Assembly: GCF_030464365.1 (NCBI RefSeq)
Contig: NZ_VCYI01000008.1
Location: 1-64,000 of the forward strand
DNA length: 64,000 nt
Direction: 5' to 3'
DNA from: Methanoculleus methanifontis
GTDB taxonomy: Archaea > Halobacteriota > Methanomicrobia > Methanomicrobiales > Methanoculleaceae
Part shown: in pieces, positions 54,481 through 62,991 of the stretch
Position numbering within the stretch: the stretch's first letter is position 1
Layout of the letters: each line of letters starts with the position of its first letter
Program-made: the position numbers and the translations under genes
Notes under the pieces: model-generated
Databases searched by the model: none
Told to the model about the DNA's origin: nothing
The model's input: the letters and a program-made list of their open reading frames with translations, nothing else

Positions 54481-57228
54481 ATGCTCGAGGAAGAATATAC
54501 GCTCGATTATTTCAGGTCTGAGGGGTTCGAGCGGAAGGTCTGCAAGAGCTGCGGCGCAGCCTTCTGGACCCGGGACCCTGAACAGGAGTTCTGCGGCGAC
54601 GCCCCGTGCGTGACGTATAACTTCATCGGCAACCCGGTTTTCAAACCCCATAGCGTCAGTGAGATGCGGGAAGCGTTCCTCTCGTTCTTCGAGCGGCACG
54701 GTCATACACGCCTCGAACGATATCCCGTAGCCGCCCGATGGAGGGATGATATCTATCTCACCATCGCGTCCATCGCCGACTTCCAGCCGTTTGTCACGAG
54801 CGGGGTCGTTCCCCCGCCGGCAAACCCACTGACGATCTCCCAGCCTTGTATCCGCTTAAACGATCTCGACTCGGTTGGGAGATCCGGGCGTCACCTGACG
54901 CTCTTTGAGATGATGGCGCACCACGCCTTCAACACCCCCGAGGACCAGATCTACTGGAAGGACGAGACGGTCGCCCTCTGCGACGAGTTCATCAAATCCA
55001 TCGGGGGCGACCCCGCCCGGGTCAGTTACAAGGAGCATCCCTGGTACGGCGGCGGGAACGCCGGAGCGTCCGTCGAGGTGCTCATCGGCGGCCTTGAGGT
55101 TGCGACGCTGGTCTTCATGAATCTTGGGCGGCAGAAGACCGATCAGCCGCCTGTCGACGTCAACGGGGTGCCTTACTACCCAATGCGGCTGAACATCGTG
55201 GATACCGGCTACGGCCTTGAGCGGTTCGTCTGGGCCTCGAAGGGTTCGCCGACGATCTACGACGCGGTCTTCCCGGAGATGGTGAGCCGCCTGATGCATT
55301 CGGCCTCCCTCGAAAACCTCCTTGACAACCCCGAGTTCACGAAGATCATGGGGCTCAGCGCCCGGTTCGCCGGCGTGATGGACATCTCGGGGACGAACCT
55401 CTACAACCTCCGAAGGAAGGTCGCCGAGGCGATCGATGTACCCGTCGAACGGCTGGAGCGGATTGTCGTGCCGATCGAGAAGGTCTACTCGATCGCCGAC
55501 CACACCCGCTGCCTCGCTTACATGCTCGGGGATTGCATCGTCCCCTCGAACGTCCGCGAGGGCTATCTCGCACGGCTCGTGCTTCGCCGGACACTCCGGA
55601 TGATGAACGACCTCTCGATGGACGAGGATCTCACCGACCTGATCGAGGCGCAGATGCAGATCGTGGGGGCCGAGAACTTCGAGCAGGACGCCGACGCGGT
55701 CCGGGAGATCGTGGAGAACGAGGAGGCGCGGTATGCAACCACCCTCGAGCGCGGAACCAGGATCGTCCAGAAGGTCGCCCGGAATTACAGGGCGAAGAGT
55801 TCCCGGGTTCCCCTCGAGGAGGTCATCACCCTCTACGACTCGCATGGCATCCCGCCTGAGGTGGTGAAGGACGTCGCCGCCGCCGAGGGTGCCGTCGTGG
55901 ATATCCCTGACAACTTCTACTCGCTGATCGCCGAGACGCACTCAGAGGCGCAGAAGGAGGCGAAGGAGGAAGACCCACTCGACGCCTACCGCGAGCGTGC
56001 AGCCTCCCTCCCCCCGACGAAGAAGCTCTACTACGAACTCCCAAACGAGATCGAGTTCGAGGCGATGGTGCTGGACTACTTCGACGGGATGGCGGTGCTG
56101 GACCAGACGCTCTTCTACCCGGAGGGCGGCGGCCAGCCGTCCGATACCGGCACCCTGGTGACGTCCGAGAGCATGGTGCGGGTGGAGGACGTCGTGAAAC
56201 TCGGCGAGGTGATCCTTCACCGGGTCACAGGCGGTTCCTTGAAGCGCGGTGACCGGGTGAAGGGCATGGTGGACGAAGAACGCCGGTGGTCGCTGATGCG
56301 CCACCACACGGCGACCCATGTCCTCCTCCACGCCGCAAAGGAGGTGCTCGGCGTCCACGTGCACCAGGCGGGCGCGCAGAAAGGGAGCGAGGCGTCCCGC
56401 CTGGACATCCGGCACTACAAGCACATCACGCCCGACGAACTCAAGAAGATCGAGACCGAAGCGAACCGGTTGGTCATGGCTGATACGCCGGTCTACGTCC
56501 ACGTCGAGGAGCGGACGAAGGCCGAGCAGAAATATGGGTTCGGCCTCTACCAGGGCGGCGTTCCGCCGGGCCGTGAGATCAGGACGGTGCAGGTCGGCGC
56601 CGACGTGCAGGCGTGTGCGGGGACGCATGTCCGGACGACCGGCGAGATCGGGCCGATCCGGATCCTCGGCGTCGAGCACATCCAGGACGGTGTCGAGCGG
56701 CTGGTCTTTGCGGCCGGTATCGCCGCCGTGCATGCCGTGCAGCACCTGGCCGACCTCCTCCAGGAGTCCGCCGACGTGGTGAGCGTCCAGCCCGAGAACC
56801 TGCCGGCGACGGTATCGCGGTTCTTTGGTGAGTGGAAGGAACAGAAGAAAGAGATCGAACGTCTCCAGAAGAAAATGGTTGACCTCGAGATGCAGAATCT
56901 CGACGGCGAGGTGGTGGACGGAGTCCGGATCGTCATCAGAGAGATCGGTGCGACTCAAAAGGAACTCGTCGCACTCGCCACGACCGTCGCCGACGAGGGC
57001 GGCGTGGCGCTCTTTGCGTCGGCAGACGGAACTGTGAAGGTGGTGGCGACGTCGGGCGTCCCGGCGGTGAACGCCGTCGATATCGTGCGAGAGGTCTGCG
57101 GCATCCTCGGCGGGAAGGGCGGCGGCAAGCCGAACCTTGCGCAGGGCGCGGGCCCGGACGCCTCCCGCCTCGATGAAGCGCTCGAGCACGGGCGCAACCG
57201 AATTATCGAAACACTCCATGGCGAATGA
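54481..57228 (+). CDS. alaS: Alanyl-tRNA synthetase
   Basis: A 915-residue archaeal AlaRS. A Cys-rich N-terminus (CKSCGAAFW ... CGDAPC) is typical of archaeal forms, then the class II catalytic core (ERHGHTRLERYPV; MAHHAFN; GGGNAGASVEVLIGGLEVAT), the editing domain (RHHTATHVLLHAAKEVLG and CAGTHVRTTGEIG), and the C-Ala domain ending in a Gly-rich segment (GGKGGGKPNLAQGAG). All key residues appear intact. It overlaps the next gene by 11 bp. Confidence 0.97.
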   Translation: MLEEEYTLDYFRSEGFERKVCKSCGAAFWTRDPEQEFCGDAPCVTYNFIGNPVFKPHSVSEMREAFLSFFERHGHTRLERYPVAARWRDDIYLTIASIADFQPFVTSGVVPPPANPLTISQPCIRLNDLDSVGRSGRHLTLFEMMAHHAFNTPEDQIYWKDETVALCDEFIKSIGGDPARVSYKEHPWYGGGNAGASVEVLIGGLEVATLVFMNLGRQKTDQPPVDVNGVPYYPMRLNIVDTGYGLERFVWASKGSPTIYDAVFPEMVSRLMHSASLENLLDNPEFTKIMGLSARFAGVMDISGTNLYNLRRKVAEAIDVPVERLERIVVPIEKVYSIADHTRCLAYMLGDCIVPSNVREGYLARLVLRRTLRMMNDLSMDEDLTDLIEAQMQIVGAENFEQDADAVREIVENEEARYATTLERGTRIVQKVARNYRAKSSRVPLEEVITLYDSHGIPPEVVKDVAAAEGAVVDIPDNFYSLIAETHSEAQKEAKEEDPLDAYRERAASLPPTKKLYYELPNEIEFEAMVLDYFDGMAVLDQTLFYPEGGGQPSDTGTLVTSESMVRVEDVVKLGEVILHRVTGGSLKRGDRVKGMVDEERRWSLMRHHTATHVLLHAAKEVLGVHVHQAGAQKGSEASRLDIRHYKHITPDELKKIETEANRLVMADTPVYVHVEERTKAEQKYGFGLYQGGVPPGREIRTVQVGADVQACAGTHVRTTGEIGPIRILGVEHIQDGVERLVFAAGIAAVHAVQHLADLLQESADVVSVQPENLPATVSRFFGEWKEQKKEIERLQKKMVDLEMQNLDGEVVDGVRIVIREIGATQKELVALATTVADEGGVALFASADGTVKVVATSGVPAVNAVDIVREVCGILGGKGGGKPNLAQGAGPDASRLDEALEHGRNRIIETLHGE

Positions 57229-57865
57229 TGTTGTAGTAATCCAGCCGGGCGATGAACGCGCACAGAAGGTCGCCCGGGCGATGGCGAGCCAGACGGCAAA
57301 CGCGGTTATCCAGGCCTTCGGTGCCGGTCCGCTGACCTCTTCGGAGGTAGCCCGGCGGATGAAGATCCCCATCACCACCGCTTCTTACCACATCGAGAAC
57401 CTTCTCGAAGCCGGGCTTCTCGAAGTTATGGAGACCCGCTGGAGCGAGAAGGGGCGTGAGGTGAAGGTCTACGGTCTTGCGAACCAGGTTCTCATCATCG
57501 CTTCGCCGGCAAGCGATCTCCGGTCGGTGCTGCAGAAATACGCGGCACTCTTTGGAATCGTCGTCCTCGCAAGCATCGGGCTCTGGTCGATCCTTCCGGC
57601 GTTGCTGCCGTTCGGCGACTACACGCCCATCCCACGGGTGATGTCCGAGAACGGGGACAAATACCCCGGCGGCACCGGTGAAGATGCCTCGACGCTCCAG
57701 TCTCCCGTCCCGGCCCTGGATGGCGCCGGGGCGCTGCCGGTCCACGATATGGTGATGGGCTTCTTCTTCGGCGCCTGCGCGGTGCTGCTTGCGCTACTGG
57801 CCTACGAGGTCTACTACTGGTGGCGCACGTCCCCGCGCTACCAGGCGGAAAAAGAACAGAAATGA
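57218..57865 (+). CDS. Membrane-bound ArsR-like winged-helix regulator
   Basis: A 215-residue protein. A winged helix (LTSSEVARRMKIPITTASYH, IENLLEAGLLEV) is followed by two membrane segments (AALFGIVVLASIGLWSILPA and MGFFFGACAVLLALLAYEVY). Membrane-tethered ArsR-type regulators of this layout are common in methanogens; targets unknown. ATG 57218 lies inside the end of alaS. Confidence 0.82.
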   Translation: MANDVVVIQPGDERAQKVARAMASQTANAVIQAFGAGPLTSSEVARRMKIPITTASYHIENLLEAGLLEVMETRWSEKGREVKVYGLANQVLIIASPASDLRSVLQKYAALFGIVVLASIGLWSILPALLPFGDYTPIPRVMSENGDKYPGGTGEDASTLQSPVPALDGAGALPVHDMVMGFFFGACAVLLALLAYEVYYWWRTSPRYQAEKEQK

Positions 57866-57900
57866 TGTAAAAAGGGTCTGGTGAGTGGGTTAGGGCGTCT

Positions 57901-58029
57901 TTATCGCCGCCCCCTTGCAACTCCCGCTTCAGGTTGTTTGCCGGTTCCTGCTTCGACTTTTGCTCCGCACTTGGGACAACGCGTCTTCTTCGGGTTGATC
58001 TCCGCTCCACAACTGTAGCATTTCGACAT
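57901..58029 (-). CDS. Small zinc-ribbon protein
   Basis: A 42-residue ORF with two CxxC knuckles (KCYSCGAEINPKKTRCPKCG) and a basic tail GVARGRR. GGTGAT precedes ATG 58029. Function unknown; the knuckles match stand-alone archaeal zinc ribbons. Confidence 0.7.
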   Translation of the reverse strand: MSKCYSCGAEINPKKTRCPKCGAKVEAGTGKQPEAGVARGRR

Positions 58030-58416
58030 GGTATATCACCACACTGTGTCCGATTGGGTTCTACTACCATAAGGCTATCTCATGGTAATTCGGCCATAAT
58101 CCGGGCTGGAAGGTGAATTTGTCCGGGGGTGTTGCTGGAATGCGGCGTAAGGTGATAGCATGATGTTCGTGCGCCCGTACGGTCGTTGGGCCGATCTCCG
58201 GCTGTTTTCCGTCTCCCCCCCTGGGTGAGGAGTTTCTTTCGGGAAGCGGGTGAAGATCCGGGTGCCGCGCTCTTCCGTACGATCTGCGCATCATACTTCT
58301 TCGGACTTCGGGATATTTCGCTTGATATCCCCAAAGATCGATTCTGTGAGATTTTTTGTGTCCGCCATATATTTGAATATAGATAATAATATATCACGTC
58401 TCGTCAACCATAATCC
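58030..58416. other. Intergenic region with promoter of the DUF2179 gene
   Basis: No gene is supported here. At 58387-58395 TAATATATC is centred 26 bp before ATG 58417, predicting a leaderless transcript to the right. The remaining sequence shows nothing I can identify. Confidence 0.5.
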
Positions 58417-59016
58417 ATGCTTGGCGTCGTCCCGGATATCGACCCGGAGTTCTTCTCCCTGGTCGTCGTCCCGGTCTTCATCTTTATCGCACGCATCTGC
58501 GACGTCACCATCGGGACGATGCGGATCATCTTTGTCTCCCGCGGGATGAAGGTGGCCGCTCCAATCCTCGGGTTCGTCGAGATCTTCATCTGGATCATCG
58601 CCATCGGCCAGATCTTTCAGAACCTCACGAACCCCCTCAACTACTTCGCCTATGCAGCCGGGTTCGCCGCCGGGAACTACATCGGGATGCTCGTCGAGGA
58701 GCGGCTGGCGATGGGGCTTGCCCTCATCCGGATCATCACCCAGCGCGACGCGACCAACCTCATCGACTACCTCCGCGCTGCAGGCTACGGGGTGACCGTC
58801 CTCGACGCCCACGGGAAACAGGGGCCGGGCAAAGTTATCTTCTCGGTGGTCAAGCGCAAAAACATGCGCGACGTGGAGGACGCCATCCACGAGTTCAATC
58901 CCAAGGCATTCTATTCGATCGAGGACGTCCGGCGGGCGGCGGAGGGGACGTTCCCGGTCGCTGTGCCGGGCCCAACCCCGTTCTCCTTTGGAAGAGTCAT
59001 CCGGAGGGGGAAGTGA
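58417..59016 (+). CDS. UPF0316/DUF2179 membrane protein
   Basis: A 199-residue protein with three membrane segments ([53 protein letters not shown]) and a cytosolic DUF2179 domain (about 110-180). Family role unknown. Its last 20 bp overlap the converging sugar dehydrogenase gene. Confidence 0.85.
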   Translation: MLGVVPDIDPEFFSLVVVPVFIFIARICDVTIGTMRIIFVSRGMKVAAPILGFVEIFIWIIAIGQIFQNLTNPLNYFAYAAGFAAGNYIGMLVEERLAMGLALIRIITQRDATNLIDYLRAAGYGVTVLDAHGKQGPGKVIFSVVKRKNMRDVEDAIHEFNPKAFYSIEDVRRAAEGTFPVAVPGPTPFSFGRVIRRGK

Positions 59017-60151
59017 CTCCCGGGTAGGTTATCCGGTAGACGCCGTTCGCCCGGTCGTCCGAGACCAGGATTGAGCCGTCGTTCGCGACCTCGACGTCCA
59101 CCGGCCGCCCCCAGGCGTCGCCTCCCTGGAGCCACCCCTCCGCGAAGACCTCATAGGAGAGGGGGGTGCTGTTCTCGAGTTCGACCATCGTCACCCGGTA
59201 GCCGATAGGTTCCAGCCGGTTCCAGGAGCCGTGCTCGGCGATGAAGATCCTGTTCCGGTATCCTTCCGGGAACTGCCCGCCGTCATAGAACCGCATCCCG
59301 AGCGCGGCGACGTGCGGGCCGAGTTCCTGCTCGGGCGGCGTGAATTCACTGCACGATCGGCCCTCCCCGAACTCCGGGTCGGGGATCGCCGCGCCGTGAC
59401 AGTAGGGGAACCCAAAGTGCATCCCGCTCTCCGGCGCCCGGTTGAGTTCGTCCGGCGGAGTGTCGTCACCGAGCCAGTCGCGGCCGTTGTCGGTGAACCA
59501 GAGCTCATCGGTCGCCGGGTGCCAGTCGAAGCCCACAGTGTTCCTGATGCCCCGGGCGTAGATCTCAAGATCGGTTCCGTTCGGGTTCATCCGGAAGATG
59601 GTGCCGAACCGCTCGTCTTCGGGGTCGCAGATGTTGCAGGGGGCGCCCACGGGGATGTAGAGGTTCCCGTCGGGGCCGAACGCGATGAACTTCCACCCGT
59701 GCGACGCATCATCCGGGAAGGCGTCGCTCACCACCACCGCCTCTGGCGGGTTCTCAAGGTCCGTCTCGATCCCGTCGTAGCGGAGGATGCGGCTGATCTC
59801 GGCGACGTAGAGGGAGCCGTTACGGAACGCGACGCCGTTCGGGGAGTCGAGACCGCTCGCGATCGTGATCACTTCATCGCCCCTCCCGTCGCCGTCGCGG
59901 TCGGGTACGGCGTAGACGTTTCCCGGCCCGCGGCTCCCGACAAAGAGTGTCCCGTTCGGGGTCATGGTCATCGACCGCGCCCCGGTGACGTTTCCGGTGT
60001 AGACGTCGATCTCAAACCCCGCAGGGAGGGTGATCGTATCGAGCGGCAGGGTGCCCGTGGTGCCGCCCGGCGGCATCACGACGGCCACGGCGATGCCGAG
60101 AAGGGCAATCACCGCAACGGCGGCAAGGATGAGAACGGTCCGGCGTGACAT
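58997..60151 (-). CDS. PQQ-dependent sugar dehydrogenase-like beta-propeller
   Basis: A 384-residue secreted protein: membrane signal anchor ([20 protein letters not shown]), then a six-bladed propeller ([56 protein letters not shown]). Relatives are soluble aldose/sorbosone dehydrogenases using PQQ. PQQ synthesis is not expected in a methanogen, so the cofactor and reaction are uncertain. Confidence 0.82.
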   Translation of the reverse strand: MSRRTVLILAAVAVIALLGIAVAVVMPPGGTTGTLPLDTITLPAGFEIDVYTGNVTGARSMTMTPNGTLFVGSRGPGNVYAVPDRDGDGRGDEVITIASGLDSPNGVAFRNGSLYVAEISRILRYDGIETDLENPPEAVVVSDAFPDDASHGWKFIAFGPDGNLYIPVGAPCNICDPEDERFGTIFRMNPNGTDLEIYARGIRNTVGFDWHPATDELWFTDNGRDWLGDDTPPDELNRAPESGMHFGFPYCHGAAIPDPEFGEGRSCSEFTPPEQELGPHVAALGMRFYDGGQFPEGYRNRIFIAEHGSWNRLEPIGYRVTMVELENSTPLSYEVFAEGWLQGGDAWGRPVDVEVANDGSILVSDDRANGVYRITYPGVTSPSG

Positions 60152-60233
60152 GGCGTGTCATCTCCGGACTCCGGATGGCGGGATGGATATATAGGGGTTA
60201 CTCACGCAAACCGGCGGGCCACCCTGTCCCCGC

Positions 60234-60548
60234 TCACCGCCTGAACTGGTTCCCGGTGTTCAGGTACACGACGCCCCCGATGATGATCCCGAGGAAAAGG
60301 AGCCATGATGCGCCGGCCACGAAGCCGGGCGCGCCTGCAACTGCCAGCAGCCCGCCGGCGAGGAGTGTCGCGGATGCGGCGATCAACAGAGCACCCACGA
60401 ATCCCGTCAATGCCTCTTCGTTGTACATTGATCTTTCCTCGTTCGACGCGGTGTTATACCCTGCAATGAGGCTGCTTGCGTTGAATGCCCTGATGACGAT
60501 CCCGAGAAACAGCACGATTGTTCCGGCCAGGATATTCACGATCCACAT
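60234..60548 (-). CDS. DUF3784-like membrane protein
   Basis: A 104-residue protein with three membrane segments and the DUF3784-type signature SSLIAGYNTASNEERSMYNEE between the first and second. Role unknown. Confidence 0.75.
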   Translation of the reverse strand: MWIVNILAGTIVLFLGIVIRAFNASSLIAGYNTASNEERSMYNEEALTGFVGALLIAASATLLAGGLLAVAGAPGFVAGASWLLFLGIIIGGVVYLNTGNQFRR

Positions 60549-60822
60549 GATATACCAGGATCCTATCTGGTTTCCCGGCGCTAGTGTGTTGTGGTAGTTT
60601 CCAGGAGCGGGAGGAAGGTTACGGTAGCAGGAGAAGGGGGTGCATCGGCCTGACCGCCCGCGGCCGCCGGTATCCGTAGCTCCCTGCGTCTGCCGCCTGG
60701 ACGCCGGCTGCGGGGGTGATGGCGGCCCCCTGCGCCCGGAAAAATCCTTCGTGCGGATGCGTAACTATATTATCTTTGCAAAATGATTATCTGTGTTGCC
60801 AACCGGCAGGAAGGATGAACCC

Positions 60823-61110
60823 ATGATAACCATTGTTGCCAAATGCAGTGCCAAAGCGGGCAAGGCCGAAGAACTCATACCGCTCGCCCTCAACCTGGTT
60901 GATTCGAGCAGAAAAGAGGAAGGAAACGTTTCCTACAACTTCTACGCAGACGCCGCAGATCCCGCGAAGTTTACATTCATCGAGGTCTGGAAGGATCAGG
61001 CTGCAATCGATTACCACAACAAAACTCCGCATTTCCAGGGGTTTGTGGCGAAAGCAGATCCCTTGTTCGCCGGTCCGCTGGATATTGCCCTGTACCAGAA
61101 ACTCTCCTGA
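60823..61110 (+). CDS. Antibiotic biosynthesis monooxygenase (ABM) domain protein
   Basis: A 95-residue ferredoxin-like dimeric barrel protein of the YgiN type (MITIVAKCSAKAGKAEELIP, FTFIEVWKDQAAIDYHNKTP). Such proteins are often quinol monooxygenases, but in anaerobes the activity is unclear. GGAAGGATGA precedes ATG 60823, and an ACTATATTAT box lies at 60764-60773. The 274-bp gap upstream has no gene. Confidence 0.85.
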   Translation: MITIVAKCSAKAGKAEELIPLALNLVDSSRKEEGNVSYNFYADAADPAKFTFIEVWKDQAAIDYHNKTPHFQGFVAKADPLFAGPLDIALYQKLS

Positions 61111-61197
61111 TATCGTCTCCCGGTTGACGATATCACTTTGTGAACCACAATCACGGTTCCACGCTCCGTGGGGTTGTTTCCCCGCCCCACCCACGTG

Positions 61198-62613
61198 TCA
61201 GGCGAAATCGATACGGAGTCTCCCGGCGATCTCCTGTATGTGCTCCGGCACCTCGGTTATCCGTTTATCTCCCCCGGAGGCCACCATATACACCTTCGAG
61301 AGTTTCAGGAGAAGCTCCTCGGGCGAGAGGTGCACAGATAACTCTGCCTGCTCGATCCTGTCCAGGATCCGGTAGTAGAGGTAGAAGCAGAGGAATTCGA
61401 TAAATATGTGGCCGAAGACCGCTGTGGCGTCCTTGAGGTGGGGCTTGTCTACCAGGAGCAGATCCTTGAATACGTCCAAACGGTCCTCAACCATATTCCG
61501 CGACTTATACAGTTCATAAATCTCCTGTGGGTCCGCCACGATCGAAGAGAGAATCAGGATCCTGCCGGCACGTTTCATGCGCTGTTTCAGCGTTTTTCGG
61601 TCGATCTGGCCCACTTCCAGCAGACGGTAGAGGGTCTTTTTCTCTTCCATCTTGAGGTCGGTATCTTCGTAAAGGTAGAGCATCAGACCGTTGGATTCGC
61701 GTTTCCCGGCACGAATGAGCTGTTTGCGGTAGAAGAAGTAGTCGATGAGATGGATCCTGGTTGCATACCGGATATTGTCACGGCGCTGGAGGACGACGAA
61801 CGGGATCTTTCCCTCCTGCAGAAGGGTCTCGTTTGCCTCTGAGACGGTTCGCCGGTCGAGGACGAGCGTCATTTTTGCAGTATCGCTATCTGTAAGGGAT
61901 GCAATGAGGGAAGCCACTTCTCCGACTGTTCCCGGCAGGATCCAGAACCTCGTGGGGAGGCGGGTATCCGTTGCGATGGAGAGCGCGATGTTGATCTGCC
62001 GCAACCAGACGGTATCGGTATTATTGTTGAACTCGCCCCGGTTGAAGACGTCCGAACGGGAGAAGACAAATGAGAGGTCGTAGACGAGCTGGTGTGCCTG
62101 TGTGGAGAGGTGCCGGAATACCGTCTGCTGGGCGGCATGATCGTTGCCGATTGCAGCGAGGGCCCGGGAGAGAGCACGGGGATTGCAATCCGGCGTAATA
62201 TCGAGGACATTGTCGAGCTTCTCCCAGGTGTCCTCGACCCTCACAAGCGGGGTGAACCCGGTGGTCCGGGTAAAGGTGAGTGCGATGATCTCCTGCCAGC
62301 AGATGGGGAACGCTTCCCGGAGGACAGGGATCAGTTCGCTGAGTTCCTCTGCCATCAGGACGGCGTTTCCGTGTTCGTAAACGCCGCGGGACTGGATAGG
62401 AGCGCCCTTGCCTCTTGTTCCTTTGGCAATGAGGCCGTGCTCTTTCGTGAGCCGCCCGAGGTAGGTGCTCACCTTCTTTGGAGATTTGGTCGTCCGGTCA
62501 TAGGTGGTCGTTGAGCGATAGACGTAGGGTTTGCCCTGGATCTTTTTTATCTCGATGCATTTCTCGCCTTTTTCCCGCTGCACCTTCAACCATGTACGGA
62601 TCCATTCCTCCAT
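61198..62613 (-). CDS. IS4-type DDE transposase
   Basis: A 471-residue transposase. The IS4 signature Y-x2-R-x3-E-x6-K is present in YKSRNMVEDRLDVFK, and the first Asp is likely in YDLSFVFSR and the second in LVLDRRTVSEAN. The ORF is complete and may be active. I could not define its terminal inverted repeats or target duplication by eye. Promoter-like AT-rich DNA lies at 62614-62680. Confidence 0.87.
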   Translation of the reverse strand: MEEWIRTWLKVQREKGEKCIEIKKIQGKPYVYRSTTTYDRTTKSPKKVSTYLGRLTKEHGLIAKGTRGKGAPIQSRGVYEHGNAVLMAEELSELIPVLREAFPICWQEIIALTFTRTTGFTPLVRVEDTWEKLDNVLDITPDCNPRALSRALAAIGNDHAAQQTVFRHLSTQAHQLVYDLSFVFSRSDVFNRGEFNNNTDTVWLRQINIALSIATDTRLPTRFWILPGTVGEVASLIASLTDSDTAKMTLVLDRRTVSEANETLLQEGKIPFVVLQRRDNIRYATRIHLIDYFFYRKQLIRAGKRESNGLMLYLYEDTDLKMEEKKTLYRLLEVGQIDRKTLKQRMKRAGRILILSSIVADPQEIYELYKSRNMVEDRLDVFKDLLLVDKPHLKDATAVFGHIFIEFLCFYLYYRILDRIEQAELSVHLSPEELLLKLSKVYMVASGGDKRITEVPEHIQEIAGRLRIDFA

Positions 62614-62831
62614 TCGATATGTTATTAGGGATTATATCTCATAAAGATATTTCTATTTTTAGCCTTCAAATGCTCGAATGGGGTGCGTATTGGTGGGTAT
62701 ATGCCCTAATTGCATGTAATTTTGACATATGCCTCAACAGCGCCCCCTTCCTGGATTCTGGATTAATTACCGGTAATCGGGGAAAACTGCCTGAAATGAG
62801 GTTACGTTCGTGGAGTGATTAAGATCAGAAA

Positions 62832-62839
62832 TTATATAT
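62832..62839 (+). promoter_or_regulatory. TATA box upstream of the alcohol dehydrogenase
   Basis: TTATATAT is centred 27 bp before ATG 62863. The adh start lies 130 bp further, so the transcript would have either a long leader or a leaderless small ORF. Confidence 0.55.
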
Positions 62840-62862
62840 GATCTCATCATCTATTAGGAATC

Positions 62863-62952
62863 ATGTCGGTTGATCATCCGGTCGCGTCTGCACGGATCGG
62901 AAAGTTATCGATCGGCACAGGCCTATGGGCATTGCTCATGCGGCCCGCGTGA
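62863..62952 (+). CDS. Possible 29-residue leader peptide
   Basis: ATG 62863 falls at the predicted transcription start and opens a 29-codon ORF (MSVDHPVASARIGKLSIGTG, then LWALLMRPA) ending at TGA 62950-62952, 39 bp before the dehydrogenase. It may be translated as a leaderless upstream ORF. No homology known. Confidence 0.3.
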   Translation: MSVDHPVASARIGKLSIGTGLWALLMRPA

Positions 62953-62991
62953 ACCTCTGGTTCGCGGACGAAATAAACGGATGGATATACC

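Noticed and set aside
61110-62860. Terminal inverted repeats of the IS4-type element
   Set aside because: I compared both flanks and found no convincing matching ends, so no element borders are reported.
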